From assembly GCA_964632355.1 (NCBI GenBank), contig CAZWBW010000002.1, positions 1 through 64,000 of the forward strand: a DNA stretch of 64,000 nucleotides, in the 5' to 3' direction. The DNA is from JALOAP01 sp964632355 (lineage in GTDB: Bacteria; Chloroflexota; Dehalococcoidia; Tepidiformales; Tepidiformaceae). Position numbers and translations under genes: made by a program. This document shows, piece by piece, positions 24,434-33,505 of this stretch (within the stretch, counting starts at the first letter, position 1; the number at the start of each line of letters is the position of its first letter). Below the pieces are notes generated by a model, which was not told where the DNA came from, ran no database searches, and saw only the letters and a list, made by a program, of their open reading frames with translations.

Positions 24434-25359
24434 CCGCCAAGAGCGGCCGGGTCGATGCCGTCCTCGCAGCCGCCCTCCCGGATGTTAGCCGCGCCCGCCT
24501 GCAACGCCTCATCGCCGACGGCCACGTCCTCGTGAACGGCGAACCCGTGCGAAAGTCCGTGCGCGTCGCCGCCGGCGACCGCCTGCTCGTAGAGATACCC
24601 CCGGTCGACCACCACGTGGCCCCCGTCGACTTCGAACTCCCGATCCTGTTCGAAGACGAACTGGTCGTCGCAATCGACAAGCCCGCCGGGCTCCCCGTGC
24701 ACGGCGCCCCCGGCGAGCAGGGTCCCACGGTCGCCGCATGGTTCGCTGCCCGCTTCGACCTCGACCTGCCCGCATTCGACGCCGAACATCCCGGCGTCGT
24801 CCACCGGCTCGACAAGGACACGACAGGCGTGCTGCTGCTCGCGAAGACGCCCTTCGCGCAGTCGTCGTTGAGTTCTGCATTCGAACAACGGACCGCCCGG
24901 AAGACCTACCTCGCGGTGTGCGACGGCCGCCCTTCGCAGGACCGCGCTGTCATCGATGCGCCGATCGCCCGTCATCCCGGTGACCGTACCCGAATGGCCG
25001 TCACGCACAGCGGCCGCGAAGCCCGGACCGAATACGAGGTGCTCGCCGCCGACTCCGAGCGCTCGTTCCTGGTCGTTCGCCCGGAAACGGGCCGCACGCA
25101 CCAGATTCGCGTCCACCTCGCTGCGATCGGCGTCCCCGTCACCTTCGATCGCGTCTATGGCACGCCCGGCGAGGGGCGCCAGATGCTCCACGCATGGCAA
25201 CTTGCGATCCCGCATCCGAAGGGCGGAGTGCTGACGGTTACCGCCCCGATGCCCCCCGACATGCAGGCGCTGGTTCGCACGATCGCGGGAGACTCGATAG
25301 CCTTGCCGTACATCGCGCACGTTCCCGCGAAGCACGAAACGGAAGTCGGCACATCGTGA
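24382..25359 (+). CDS. rluD: 23S rRNA pseudouridine synthase, RluD family
   Basis: A 325-residue enzyme that isomerises uridine in rRNA. An S4-type RNA-binding domain (about 21-75, RVDAVLAAALPDVSRARLQRL) precedes the synthase domain with the catalytic motif HRLDKDTTG (141-149, Asp144) and RPETGRTHQIRVHLA near 230. It cannot be assigned to RluC or RluD sites with certainty. ATG 24382 overlaps lspA by 52 bases; a start some residues later is possible because the S4 domain begins near residue 21. Its stop overlaps gltX. Confidence 0.9.
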   Translation: MGDAARRDHGERRRELIAAKSGRVDAVLAAALPDVSRARLQRLIADGHVLVNGEPVRKSVRVAAGDRLLVEIPPVDHHVAPVDFELPILFEDELVVAIDKPAGLPVHGAPGEQGPTVAAWFAARFDLDLPAFDAEHPGVVHRLDKDTTGVLLLAKTPFAQSSLSSAFEQRTARKTYLAVCDGRPSQDRAVIDAPIARHPGDRTRMAVTHSGREARTEYEVLAADSERSFLVVRPETGRTHQIRVHLAAIGVPVTFDRVYGTPGEGRQMLHAWQLAIPHPKGGVLTVTAPMPPDMQALVRTIAGDSIALPYIAHVPAKHETEVGTS

Positions 25360-26837
25360 GTGAAGTAGTTCGTACCCGTTACGCCCCCAGTCCGACCGGT
25401 GATCCGCACGTCGGCAACATTCGCTCGGCTCTCTTCAGCTGGGCCCTCGCCCGCGCGAACGGGGGCACGTTCATCCTTCGAATCGAAGACACCGACCGAA
25501 ACCGCTTCGTCGAGGGTTCGGTGCAAACCATCAAGGAGAGCCTGCTCTGGCTCGGGCTCGAGTGGGATGAAGGCCCGGACAAGGGCGGCCCACACGGCCC
25601 GTACTTCCAGTCCGAACGCCTCGAGCTCTACCAGGAAGCGGCGCAGCGCCTCATCAATGAAGGCAAGGCCTACCGCTGCTTCTGCACCCCCGAACGCCTC
25701 GACCAGATGCGCGCGGCACAGCAGGCCGCGAAGCAGCCCCCCGGCTACGACGGCACCTGCCGCAACATCCCCGCGGACGAGTCCGAGCGCCGCGCCCAAT
25801 CCGAGCCGTTCACCGTCCGGTTCAAGATGAAGCGCGAGGGCAAGACGGTCCTGCACGACCTCGTTCGCGGCGACATCGAATTCGACAACGCTCTCCAGGA
25901 CGACTTCGTCGCGCTCAAGTCCGACGGTTATCCGACGTACCACCTCGCTGTAGTCGTCGACGACACCGCGATGAAGATCACGCACGTCGTCCGCGGCGAC
26001 GAGTGGATTTCGAGCGCGCCCAAGCACATCCAACTCTACGAAGCGCTCGGCTGGGAGCCCCCGCAGTGGGCGCACCTCCCGCTGATCCTCGGGAGCGACG
26101 GCAAGAAGCTCTCGAAGCGCTCGGGTGACACCGCGCTGCTCGACTACCGCGAGAACGGCTACCTGCCCGAGGCGATGATCAACTTCCTCGCGCTGCTCGG
26201 ATGGTCGCTCGACGACAAGACCAGCATCGTCACCCGCGATGACCTGGTGCGGCACTTCTCGCTTGAGCGCGTGGTCCCGAACCCCGCGGTGTTCGATGTC
26301 GACCGCCTCAACTTCCTGAACGGCCATTACATCCGCGAGATGGCGCCGGACCGCTGGGCCGACGTCGTCGCTGAGTGGTGCGAAAAGCAGCTCCCGGCCT
26401 CGGTGCCGCGCCCCGTCGACCGTGGCCTCGTCGAGGCCGTTGCGCCTCTGCTCCAGGAGCGCGTCGCCCTCCTGACCGACATTGCACCGATGACGGAGTT
26501 CCTGTTCGGGTACGAAGCGCCCGAATACGAGACCTCGCTGCTTGGCCAGCGTCTCGGCGGCGACCCGCGAGCCGCGCTCCCCATCCTCGACGCTGCCCTC
26601 GTGGCGCTCGATGCGATCCCCGAATCAGACTGGGATAAGGAGCACGTCGAGGCCGCCATCCGTGGGCTGGAGCAGACGGTCGGCATGAAGCTGCGGAAGT
26701 TCGTGCCCGTGCTTTACGTTGCCGAGATGGGCCGCCCGCAGGGTATCCCGCTGTTCGACTCCATGGTCCTGCTGGGCCGCGAACGCAGCCTCCAGCGCCT
26801 CCGGACTGCCCGCGCGAAAGCGGAACACGCAAGCTAG
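25356..26837 (+). CDS. gltX: Glutamyl-tRNA synthetase
   Basis: Class I synthetase charging tRNA-Glu (and tRNA-Gln in organisms with the amidotransferase route). The 493-residue product has the HIGH-type motif PSPTGDPHVGN (11-21) and the KMSKS-type KKLSKRSGD near residue 250, with the RIEDTDRNR segment between. GTG 25356 lies in the GTGA overlap with rluD, which fixes the start. tRNA-Gln lies 67 bases downstream; no glnS is present here, so gltX may also serve it. Confidence 0.96.
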   Translation: MSEVVRTRYAPSPTGDPHVGNIRSALFSWALARANGGTFILRIEDTDRNRFVEGSVQTIKESLLWLGLEWDEGPDKGGPHGPYFQSERLELYQEAAQRLINEGKAYRCFCTPERLDQMRAAQQAAKQPPGYDGTCRNIPADESERRAQSEPFTVRFKMKREGKTVLHDLVRGDIEFDNALQDDFVALKSDGYPTYHLAVVVDDTAMKITHVVRGDEWISSAPKHIQLYEALGWEPPQWAHLPLILGSDGKKLSKRSGDTALLDYRENGYLPEAMINFLALLGWSLDDKTSIVTRDDLVRHFSLERVVPNPAVFDVDRLNFLNGHYIREMAPDRWADVVAEWCEKQLPASVPRPVDRGLVEAVAPLLQERVALLTDIAPMTEFLFGYEAPEYETSLLGQRLGGDPRAALPILDAALVALDAIPESDWDKEHVEAAIRGLEQTVGMKLRKFVPVLYVAEMGRPQGIPLFDSMVLLGRERSLQRLRTARAKAEHAS

Positions 26838-26904
26838 CGCCGGGCGCCGGTAAAGGCTGGAGCCAATCGCGGGGCTCATGCTAGGCTTTATATGCGAGTC
26901 GCGC

Positions 26905-26978
26905 TGGGGACTCGTCTAATGGTAGGACAGCAGATTCTGGCTCTGTATGTGGGGGTTCGACTCCTCCGTCCCCAGCCA
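26905..26978 (+). tRNA. tRNA-Gln(CTG)
   Basis: TGGGGAC pairs with GTCCCCA, the anticodon stem GCAGA/TCTGT encloses TTCTGGC (anticodon CTG), and the T arm has GGGGTTCGACTCC. CCA is encoded at 26976-26978. Confidence 0.95.
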
Positions 26979-26990
26979 AACAAGAAACCA

Positions 26991-27015
26991 ACGCCGCCAC
27001 AAAGGCGGCGTTTTT
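26991..27015 (+). terminator. Rho-independent terminator after tRNA-Gln
   Basis: CGCCGCC (26992-26998) pairs with GGCGGCG (27004-27010) and is followed by five T. This is the most canonical terminator in the window. Confidence 0.9.
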
Positions 27016-27128
27016 CGTTGCCCTCGGCATACTCCTTTGACGAAGCGGCAACTTCGTACTCGCCCCTGCCCTCGCATTGCAGACGCCCAACCACTCACCC
27101 TCGCGCAGAGCACGTGCGAGAGGCGAAC

Positions 27129-27815
27129 ATGTCCTACTACCCACCGATGCGCGACGAGCAACTCTCCACAGACATCCGCGACGCGCTCGAACGTGACCGC
27201 GTCCTCGGTGGGACGCGCTTTGAGTTCGCGGTGCGGGGCGGCGTGGTGCACGGCCTCCTCCACCCCGCCGATGTCGAAAGTGCAGATGAACTGCGCCGCA
27301 CGCTGGCTCGTGTTCGCGGCGTGCACGCCGTCTGGCTGCGGATCGACGCCCCGTGGTTTCGGTGCATCGACATCGGCTGCGGTGGTGCGAAGCAGGTCGA
27401 AGGCGCTGTCGGCATCGACGTCGAGCGAGCTCCCGCCGCCGACGTCCTCGCGGACCTGGAAGGCGGCCTCCCGTTCGCCGACGCCTCGGTCGACTGTGTC
27501 TTCGCCGTCCATGTGCTCGAACATGTCCGCGAACTCCCCGGCCTTCTCCGCGAGCTCCACCGTGTGCTGAAGCCGAACGGCCGCCTGCACGTTATGGTTC
27601 CGGTCGCCACGCACGTCAACGCGATCGCCGACCCCACGCACATTCGCTTCTTCCACCCACAGACGTTCAAGCACATCTGCCGGCCGCCCTCGGGTACGGG
27701 TTGCTGGTACCCCGATTTGGTGTCGAGCGACGGCGCCAGCGTATTCGCGGACCTTCGCCCGCTGCCGCCTGGCGAGGCACCGCCCGACGCGCAACTGGCC
27801 CGTTACTTCGACTAA
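27129..27815 (+). CDS. BON-domain/SAM-methyltransferase fusion
   Basis: A 228-residue protein with two parts. Residues about 12-72 (TDIRDALERDRVLGG, VRGGVVHGLLHPADVESADE, RVRGVHAVWL) follow the BON-domain pattern of periplasmic or lipid-binding proteins. Residues 80-228 are a class I methyltransferase: motif I IDIGCGGAKQVEG (80-92), GIDVERAPAADVLADLEGGL, then VLEHVRELPGLLRELHRVLK as in type 11 methyltransferases. There is no signal peptide, so it is cytoplasmic, which is odd for BON. ATG 27129 is preferred; the open frame upstream runs into the tRNA. The substrate is unknown. Confidence 0.7.
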   Translation: MSYYPPMRDEQLSTDIRDALERDRVLGGTRFEFAVRGGVVHGLLHPADVESADELRRTLARVRGVHAVWLRIDAPWFRCIDIGCGGAKQVEGAVGIDVERAPAADVLADLEGGLPFADASVDCVFAVHVLEHVRELPGLLRELHRVLKPNGRLHVMVPVATHVNAIADPTHIRFFHPQTFKHICRPPSGTGCWYPDLVSSDGASVFADLRPLPPGEAPPDAQLARYFD

Positions 27816-27881
27816 GCCCCGCCCGCGGCATTGTGCGATCCGATAGGATGCGCGCGAACCACACCACCGCGGAGGGCTTTC

Positions 27882-28694
27882 ATGGCATACGAGCACATCC
27901 TCACCGAGACCCGCGACCGCGTGGGAATCATCACCCTGAACCGCCCCGAGCGCCTGAACGCGTTCAACTACGACATGCAGAACGAATGGCGCGACCAGGT
28001 CGAGAAGTGGAACAACGACCCCAACATCGGCGCCATCATCTTCACCGGTGCAGGCCGCGCCTTCTGCGCTGGCGCCGACTTCTCCGGGTGGTCACGCGAA
28101 ATCCAGCAGCGCGAGGCCGGAGAAACCACCGACCGCGAGCGCCGCGAACGCCCTGCGGAGTCGTGGACCGAGATGGCGATGCGCTCCAAGCCGATCATCT
28201 GCGCCATTAACGGCCCCGCCATCGGTGTCGGCCTGACCATGACGCTCCCCTGCGACGTTCGCATCGCCAGCGACCGCGCTCGCCTCTCGATGCGCTTCGT
28301 CCGCGTGGGGCTTGTGCCCGAACTCGGCAGCACCCGGCTCCTGCCGCAGATCGTCGGTGTCTCCCAGGCGCTCGAACTGATGCTGAGCGGTCGCATCATC
28401 GACGCCGAAGAAGCGGGACGCATCGGCCTGGTGAACCGCGTGGTGCCGCACGACGAACTGCTCGATCGCGCCCTCGAAGTCGCCTCCGAGATCGCGTTCA
28501 ACCCAACCGAGAACCTCGCCGCGGTCAAGAAGCTGACGTGGTCGGCCCTGAACGGCGTCGATATCCGGGACGTAATGAAACAGGAGAACGCCGAGTTCGC
28601 TGCAGCCCAGCAGCGGCCCGCCTGGAAGGAGGCCGTAGTCGCCTTCCGTGAAAAGCGGGAGCCCAACTTCCACGGGGCTTCCGCGGCGTCCTGA
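27882..28694 (+). CDS. Enoyl-CoA hydratase/isomerase family protein
   Basis: A 270-residue crotonase-fold protein. IITLNRPERLNAFNYDM, the oxyanion motif GAGRAFCAGADF, INGPAIGVGLTMTLPCDVRIA and RFVRVGLVPELGST are all present. The last motif is shared with the paralogue at 48213 and puts both in one subgroup, apart from the one at 21308. The exact acyl-CoA substrate is unknown. ATG 27882 follows GGAGG (27871-27875) by six bases. It stands alone between the methyltransferase fusion and a convergent membrane protein gene. Confidence 0.87.
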   Translation: MAYEHILTETRDRVGIITLNRPERLNAFNYDMQNEWRDQVEKWNNDPNIGAIIFTGAGRAFCAGADFSGWSREIQQREAGETTDRERRERPAESWTEMAMRSKPIICAINGPAIGVGLTMTLPCDVRIASDRARLSMRFVRVGLVPELGSTRLLPQIVGVSQALELMLSGRIIDAEEAGRIGLVNRVVPHDELLDRALEVASEIAFNPTENLAAVKKLTWSALNGVDIRDVMKQENAEFAAAQQRPAWKEAVVAFREKREPNFHGASAAS

Positions 28695-28705
28695 GTGCCG
28701 AGCGT

Positions 28706-29737
28706 CTAGACGGGGGGAGGGGGCTGGTCGGGTGACCGCATCCCGGCCGGCCCTTCCGCCGGCGCCGCCGCCAACCTCCAGGAGCGCACGTTCAGCGGCA
28801 GCGATTCGCGTCCCAGCAGCAGGAAAATCGCACCCAGGATCGAAACCGGCAGCACGTTCACCAGGTGGGCCAGCACGGCGAAGCTGAACGCTGTGTTTTC
28901 GCCCACGTTGAACGGCAGGAGCGAGAGCGTCGCTGCCACATGGAACACGCCGAGGTACCCCGGCGACGACGGGATCAGCATCGCCAGGTTCGTCGTGCAC
29001 GTCAGCAACACCGCCACGGTGATCGGCGCGTTGATCCCAAGTGCGCGCATCAGCAGGTAGTTAATCGCGAACGCGCCGGCCCACGCTGTCCACGACCAGC
29101 CCCAGATCGGCACGATGTGGCGTCGCGAGAACAGTTGCCTCACGCCCTCCCGGAACGATGCAGCCTCACTCGCGAGCCGCGTGCCCTGCAGCCGCGACGG
29201 CAGCGGCACCCGCCGCATCACCGCCAGCAGTTGCCGATGCAAGGCCAGGAGGACGATGGCCAGCAGGGCCAGCCCGGCGAGGGTGAACCAGGCGAAGTGC
29301 AGTTCTTCGCGGTATTGCCGCGGGAACGGCAGGAACGGGCTGACCAGCACGAAACAGGCCAGCAGCGTAATGAAATCGGTCACCCGCTCCGTGAGCAGCG
29401 ACGAAAGTACATGACCGAACCGAACCCCGGGCTGACGCGACGTCATGGCCACCCGGGCCACATCGCCCAGCCGTACGGGGAGCACATTGTTCAGCAGGAA
29501 GCTAATGTGCAGGATCCGGTAAAGCCGCGGCGTGGTCACGCCGGAATCGTCGGGTAAGAGCAGGCGCCAGCGAACTGCCTTCGCGGCCAGCGATGCAATC
29601 AGCGCGGCAACCGCCAGTGCGATCCAGCCCGGTTCCGCTCCTCGCAGAATCGTCAGGGTTCGCTCCCAGTCGATCACCCGCCACAGAAGAACGACCGAGA
29701 GAACCGAGAGACTAAGACCGACAAGTGTGCGTCTCAT
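28706..29737 (-). CDS. YbhN/UPF0104 (lysylphosphatidylglycerol synthase-like) membrane protein
   Basis: A 343-residue integral membrane protein with about eight hydrophobic segments. LYRILHISFLLNNVLPVRLGDVARV near 72-96 and LIPSSPGYLGVFHVAATLSL near 270-289 are the two signature regions of the TIGR00374/flippase-like family. Members are linked to lipid or glycan transport, without a settled activity. The tail (about 25 residues) is Pro-rich. The gene diverges from the PAP2 protein at 29832, which suggests a shared lipid-related role. Confidence 0.82.
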   Translation of the reverse strand: MRRTLVGLSLSVLSVVLLWRVIDWERTLTILRGAEPGWIALAVAALIASLAAKAVRWRLLLPDDSGVTTPRLYRILHISFLLNNVLPVRLGDVARVAMTSRQPGVRFGHVLSSLLTERVTDFITLLACFVLVSPFLPFPRQYREELHFAWFTLAGLALLAIVLLALHRQLLAVMRRVPLPSRLQGTRLASEAASFREGVRQLFSRRHIVPIWGWSWTAWAGAFAINYLLMRALGINAPITVAVLLTCTTNLAMLIPSSPGYLGVFHVAATLSLLPFNVGENTAFSFAVLAHLVNVLPVSILGAIFLLLGRESLPLNVRSWRLAAAPAEGPAGMRSPDQPPPPV

Positions 29738-29831
29738 ACATGTGCTCTGCCCCGTGTCGGTTCCCTCCGACTACAACAGTGCCACATTCGGCCCTTTCCG
29801 TCAGCGTCGAACCGCATATAGGCTGGTAGAG

Positions 29832-30773
29832 ATGAGTGCGCCTTCGTTGCGGTTACCGCCCACGCCCGAACGGGCTGTGGAGGCGCCCGCTACGTCCGTC
29901 CTTCGCGATAGCACCTGGCTTCTCGCGCTCCAGGTGGCCGTTCTTCTCGTGATCACCGGGACGGTCATCACGCGGTACTGGAGCGACCACCTCTGGTTCG
30001 GCTGGTCCCTCGTCGCGCTGGCGACGCTGGTCTGGCTCCCCGAACTCCGTGTCCCCCGCGTACGGCGGTGGTGGTTCGTCTATGTCGTCGGCATTTTCGT
30101 CTACACCATCCTTCGCTCCTACGCCGACGAAACGGCCATTCCGACGCGCTTCAGCTATGTGATCGACCTCGATTCGGTACTGCCCGGGCCCGAACCCGTG
30201 CCGTGGCTCCAGGGCCTTCTCTTTTCGCCCGGCCGAGTCACCTGGTTCGACTATGCGATGGTCGGTGTGCACTGGTCGTTCTTCATCGCGCCCCACCTCG
30301 CCGCCGTGCTCGTGTGCCTCTTCCGGCCCGCGCTCTTTTCCCGCTTCGTCCTCCTCATGGTGGGCGTCATGTGGCTCGGGCTCGTGCTGTTCTTCCTCGT
30401 GCCTACCGCCCCGCCCTGGCTGGCCGGACACGCCGGCTATCTCGGCGATGTGTACCGTGTGATGGACTTCGTCGGCGGACAGGTGAGCGGCAAAACATAC
30501 GAGCAGTTCTACGCCTCCCTCGGCGAGCCGAACTCCGTCGCTGCCATGCCGTCGATCCACATGGCGGTGACCTTCATGCTGTTTCTCTGGGCACGCGACT
30601 ACCATCCGCGGCTCCAGTGGCCGCTCCTGGCCTACTCGGTCCTGATGGGTGTGGCGCTTGTCTACCTCGGCGAACACTACGTCGCGGACGAACTGGCCGG
30701 TGTTGCCTGCGCGTTCGCCGTGTATTTCGTGCTGCGCCGAATGCTCGGCGCTCCCACTCACGCCGCTCGCTGA
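29832..30773 (+). CDS. PAP2-superfamily membrane phosphatase
   Basis: A 313-residue membrane protein with about six membrane segments. SVAAMPSIHMAVTFML near 238-253 and YLGEHYVADELAGVACA near 279-295 are the phosphatase motifs of the inositolphosphotransferase (AUR1/PAP2_3) branch, with the two catalytic His residues. It may cleave a lipid phosphate or transfer a phosphoinositol group. The ATG follows TATAGG (29817-29822) with only nine bases between, so the leader is very short. It converges with cheR, overlapping it by 16 bases. Confidence 0.82.
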   Translation: MSAPSLRLPPTPERAVEAPATSVLRDSTWLLALQVAVLLVITGTVITRYWSDHLWFGWSLVALATLVWLPELRVPRVRRWWFVYVVGIFVYTILRSYADETAIPTRFSYVIDLDSVLPGPEPVPWLQGLLFSPGRVTWFDYAMVGVHWSFFIAPHLAAVLVCLFRPALFSRFVLLMVGVMWLGLVLFFLVPTAPPWLAGHAGYLGDVYRVMDFVGGQVSGKTYEQFYASLGEPNSVAAMPSIHMAVTFMLFLWARDYHPRLQWPLLAYSVLMGVALVYLGEHYVADELAGVACAFAVYFVLRRMLGAPTHAAR

Positions 30774-31561
30774 TAAAAGCCGATCCCGGTGGTGCGAAAC
30801 CCGACGGACTGAGCGCGCATGATCATTTCGCTGCCGCCCACGAACAGATAGCCGCCGGGTCGCAGTGCCTTCGCGAACTTCGCGTAGATGCGCTGCTTCG
30901 CTTCCTCCGTGAAGTAGATCACCACGTTCCGGCAGAGGATCAGGTCGACGTCGACCGGGTACGCATCCGTCAGCAGGTCGTGGCGGCGAAAGGTCACGCG
31001 CCGGCGAACAGCATCGGTCACACGGTACGTGCCGCCCTCCTCGAGTTCGAAGTACTTCTCCAGGATCGCCGGAGGTACGGAACGCACCTCGTGCGGTTGG
31101 TATCCGTTCCCGTCTCGTGCCCGCGAAAGGGCCGGGATGTCGACGTCCGTCGCGAGCACCGAATGCTGCCCGTGCGGGTCCAGTTCGTTCAGCAGGATCG
31201 AGAGGGTGTACGGTTCGCAGCCGATAGAGCACCCCGCACTCCACAGCCGGAGCGGGCGGCCCGCCGCGAGCATCCCGGGGAGGATATCCCGCTGAAGCGC
31301 CTCGAAGCGGTCGGGCTGCCGGAAGAACTCCGACACGTTAATCGTCAGCGTGTCGCGGACGACCGCCAGCAACGCCGGGTCCGCGGCCACTGCACGCGTG
31401 AACTCGGCCCATCCCGCGAACCCGCGCCGGGTCATGATCCCGGCGAGCCGCCGCTTCATCTGCGGCTCTTTGTACTGGTATAGCGGCACACCGATCAGCC
31501 GCTCGAGCGACATCCGAAAGGCGATCCATGCTGGGTCCGGGTCAGCGGGTTCCTGGCTCAC
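30758..31561 (-). CDS. cheR: Chemotaxis receptor methyltransferase CheR
   Basis: Methylates glutamates on chemoreceptors with SAM, opposite to CheB. The 267-residue product has the helical N-terminal domain (YQYKEPQMKRRLAGIMTRRG, near 29-48), the CheR core with VSEFFRQPDRFEAL, WSAGCSIGCEPYTLSILL (SAM motif) and FDLLTDAY-like HDLLTDAYPVDVDLILCRNVVIYF. It has no pentapeptide-binding tail extension. GTG start in a GTGA overlap with cheB. Last gene of the che operon. Confidence 0.95.
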   Translation of the reverse strand: MSQEPADPDPAWIAFRMSLERLIGVPLYQYKEPQMKRRLAGIMTRRGFAGWAEFTRAVAADPALLAVVRDTLTINVSEFFRQPDRFEALQRDILPGMLAAGRPLRLWSAGCSIGCEPYTLSILLNELDPHGQHSVLATDVDIPALSRARDGNGYQPHEVRSVPPAILEKYFELEEGGTYRVTDAVRRRVTFRRHDLLTDAYPVDVDLILCRNVVIYFTEEAKQRIYAKFAKALRPGGYLFVGGSEMIMRAQSVGFRTTGIGFYQRAA

Positions 31562-32628
31562 GGCGTCATTCCTACCGCCGCGGTGATGGCGTCCGCGATG
31601 CGCTCGATGGGCAGCTCCGTCGCGCGCTGCGTCAGCGTTAGCGTCACCCGAGGCATCCCCCAGACGACGCTCGTGGCCTCGTCCTGTACGAACACCCGGC
31701 CGCCGGCCTGCTCCACGATTGCAGCGCCGGCCGCGCCGTCCTTGCCCATGCCCGTCAGGATCGCTACGGTGGCCCGCCGCCCGTACACCCGCGCCACCGA
31801 CTCGAGCGTCACGTCGATCGCCGGGCGCACGCCGTGCATCGCCGGCGACTGGTGGAGATGGACGCGGCGGTCAGGCGTCACGTCCAGGTGGAAATCGCCC
31901 GGTGCTACCAGCACGCGGCCTTCCGCCAACAGGTCGCCGTTTCGTGCCTCCGCCACCGCAAGCGGCGCGAGTGAGTCCAGCCTGCGAGCCAGCGCATCGG
32001 TGAACCCCGGGGGCATGTGCTGAACGACCACTACCGCGGCTCGGAGGTTCGCCGGGAGGCGGGGGATGATCTCAGTGAGCGCTGGCGGACCGCCTGTCGA
32101 ACACCCGATCACCACGACCTGCTTCGCTGGTTCGGTGCCGACCGGGCGAACGTCCCGGGCGCTCGCGGCGGGCGACGCCACGGCGCGCAGGGACCGTGGA
32201 CGAACGCGTGCGACGCTCGCACGGGCAATCGCCTCGGCGAGCCGCATCTCGACCGCCGGCAGGTCATGGCTCAGTGCGCTCGGCTTCGCGACACAATCGA
32301 CAGCGCCTGCTTCCAGCGCCCGGATGGTGGTCTCCGCTCCATCGCGGGTGAGCGTGCTCAGCATGACCACCGGCGTCGGGAGCACCCGCATGATCTCGGT
32401 GACGGCATGCACGCCGTCGAGCCGCGGCATCTCGACGTCCATCGTGATGACGTCGGGCCGAAGCTCCACAGCGCGCTGCACGGCCTCGATGCCGTCTGCG
32501 GCGGTGCCGACAACTTCGCACCCCGGCATCCGGCCGATCATTCGCTCCAGCGTTTTCCGCATGAAGATCGAATCGTCGACCACCAGGACGCGAGTTCGAG
32601 CGCGCGGGGACCGGGCAGGAACAGTCAT
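31558..32628 (-). CDS. cheB: Chemotaxis response regulator/methylesterase CheB
   Basis: A 356-residue protein with an N-terminal receiver (phosphorylation site Asp64, acidic pair Asp18-Asp19) and a C-terminal methylesterase/deamidase domain with Ser177 in IGCSTGGPPA, His204 in VVQHMPPGF and Asp297 in TGMGKDGA. Phosphorylation by CheA activates removal of methyl groups from receptors. ATG 32628 is six bases downstream of the cheY stop. Both domains are intact. Confidence 0.96.
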   Translation of the reverse strand: MTVPARSPRARTRVLVVDDSIFMRKTLERMIGRMPGCEVVGTAADGIEAVQRAVELRPDVITMDVEMPRLDGVHAVTEIMRVLPTPVVMLSTLTRDGAETTIRALEAGAVDCVAKPSALSHDLPAVEMRLAEAIARASVARVRPRSLRAVASPAASARDVRPVGTEPAKQVVVIGCSTGGPPALTEIIPRLPANLRAAVVVVQHMPPGFTDALARRLDSLAPLAVAEARNGDLLAEGRVLVAPGDFHLDVTPDRRVHLHQSPAMHGVRPAIDVTLESVARVYGRRATVAILTGMGKDGAAGAAIVEQAGGRVFVQDEATSVVWGMPRVTLTLTQRATELPIERIADAITAAVGMTP

Positions 32629-32633
32629 CGTCG

Positions 32634-32990
32634 TTAAGCGCAGAGCTTCGCGACCGCCGCAAGGACACGGTCGCTCTCGGTGGGCTTCACCAGGAAGTCC
32701 TTCGCGCCGTTCTTCACGGCTTCGAGCACGATCTGCTGCTGGCCCAGCGCGGTCACCATCGCCACCTTCGCCGATGGGTCGAAGGCACGGATCTCCTTCA
32801 GCGCCGTCAGCCCGTCCATCTCCGGCATCGTGATGTCCATGAGTACGGCGTCCGGGCGCATCGCCTGGTACTTCTCGACCGCTTCCCGGCCGTTCTCCGC
32901 CTGGATCACGTCGTACCCGGCTTCCGTGAGCACCTTCGACATCCGCATCCGCATGAATGCTGCATCGTCGACTACGAGGATCGTTGGCAA
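32634..32990 (-). CDS. cheY: CheY-type response regulator
   Basis: A 118-residue single receiver domain. It has the acidic pair Asp8-Asp9, phosphorylation site Asp52 (VLMDITMPEMDG), Thr80 and Lys102. In this operon it is the likely output regulator that binds FliM. TTG at 32990 is required because the receiver fold begins there (LPTILVVDD) and GGAAGGAC lies directly upstream. The next gene upstream, cheD, ends 11 bases away. Confidence 0.92.
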   Translation of the reverse strand: MPTILVVDDAAFMRMRMSKVLTEAGYDVIQAENGREAVEKYQAMRPDAVLMDITMPEMDGLTALKEIRAFDPSAKVAMVTALGQQQIVLEAVKNGAKDFLVKPTESDRVLAAVAKLCA

Positions 32991-33001
32991 GGTCCTTCCC
33001 C

Positions 33002-33505
33002 CTAGAGTTCGTGAGGCGCCGAGGCCGCGGTGCGGACGAACGTCCGTCCCGTGGCGAGGTGAATCTCCAGCGTGCGGCCGCGTTCTCCACCGAAGTCTTC
33101 GGCGGCCAACCGCAGCCCGTGATGCTGCAGTCGTTCCCTGATCGCTTCGGCATTTCGCTCGCCGATCTTGAACTTCTCTGCGTTCGCCGCGCCAAGCACC
33201 GATGCGCCACCGGCCGCCTTCACGATCAGTCGCGGCCGCAGGGCACCCAGTTCGTTCATGCGCCGAAGCAGTTCGTCGATGCCCGTGTCGGCATACCGTC
33301 CCGGCTCGTCCTGTGCGGGACGCCCCTGCGAGTCCGGCAGCAGCACGTGAACCATCCCGCCAACCTGCGCCAGCGGGTCGAATACCGTCACGGCAACGCA
33401 CGAGCCGAGGCCATACGCCACGAGGACCGCCGAACGCTCTCGAGTTACCTCCAACTGACCGATTCCTACCGTCACTAGCCGCACACCCCCCGCCCCAGGT
33501 GTCAT
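33002..33505 (-). CDS. cheD: Chemoreceptor glutamine deamidase CheD
   Basis: A 167-residue deamidase that converts receptor Gln to Glu and, in Bacillus-type systems, stimulates CheC phosphatase. YGLGSCVAVTVFD (near 31-43, catalytic Cys near 36) and GGMVHVLLPDS (catalytic His) are present, as is GGASVL. ATG 33505 overlaps the cheC stop by four bases. The first ten residues are poorly conserved, so GTG a few codons in is an alternative. Confidence 0.93.
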   Translation of the reverse strand: MTPGAGGVRLVTVGIGQLEVTRERSAVLVAYGLGSCVAVTVFDPLAQVGGMVHVLLPDSQGRPAQDEPGRYADTGIDELLRRMNELGALRPRLIVKAAGGASVLGAANAEKFKIGERNAEAIRERLQHHGLRLAAEDFGGERGRTLEIHLATGRTFVRTAASAPHEL

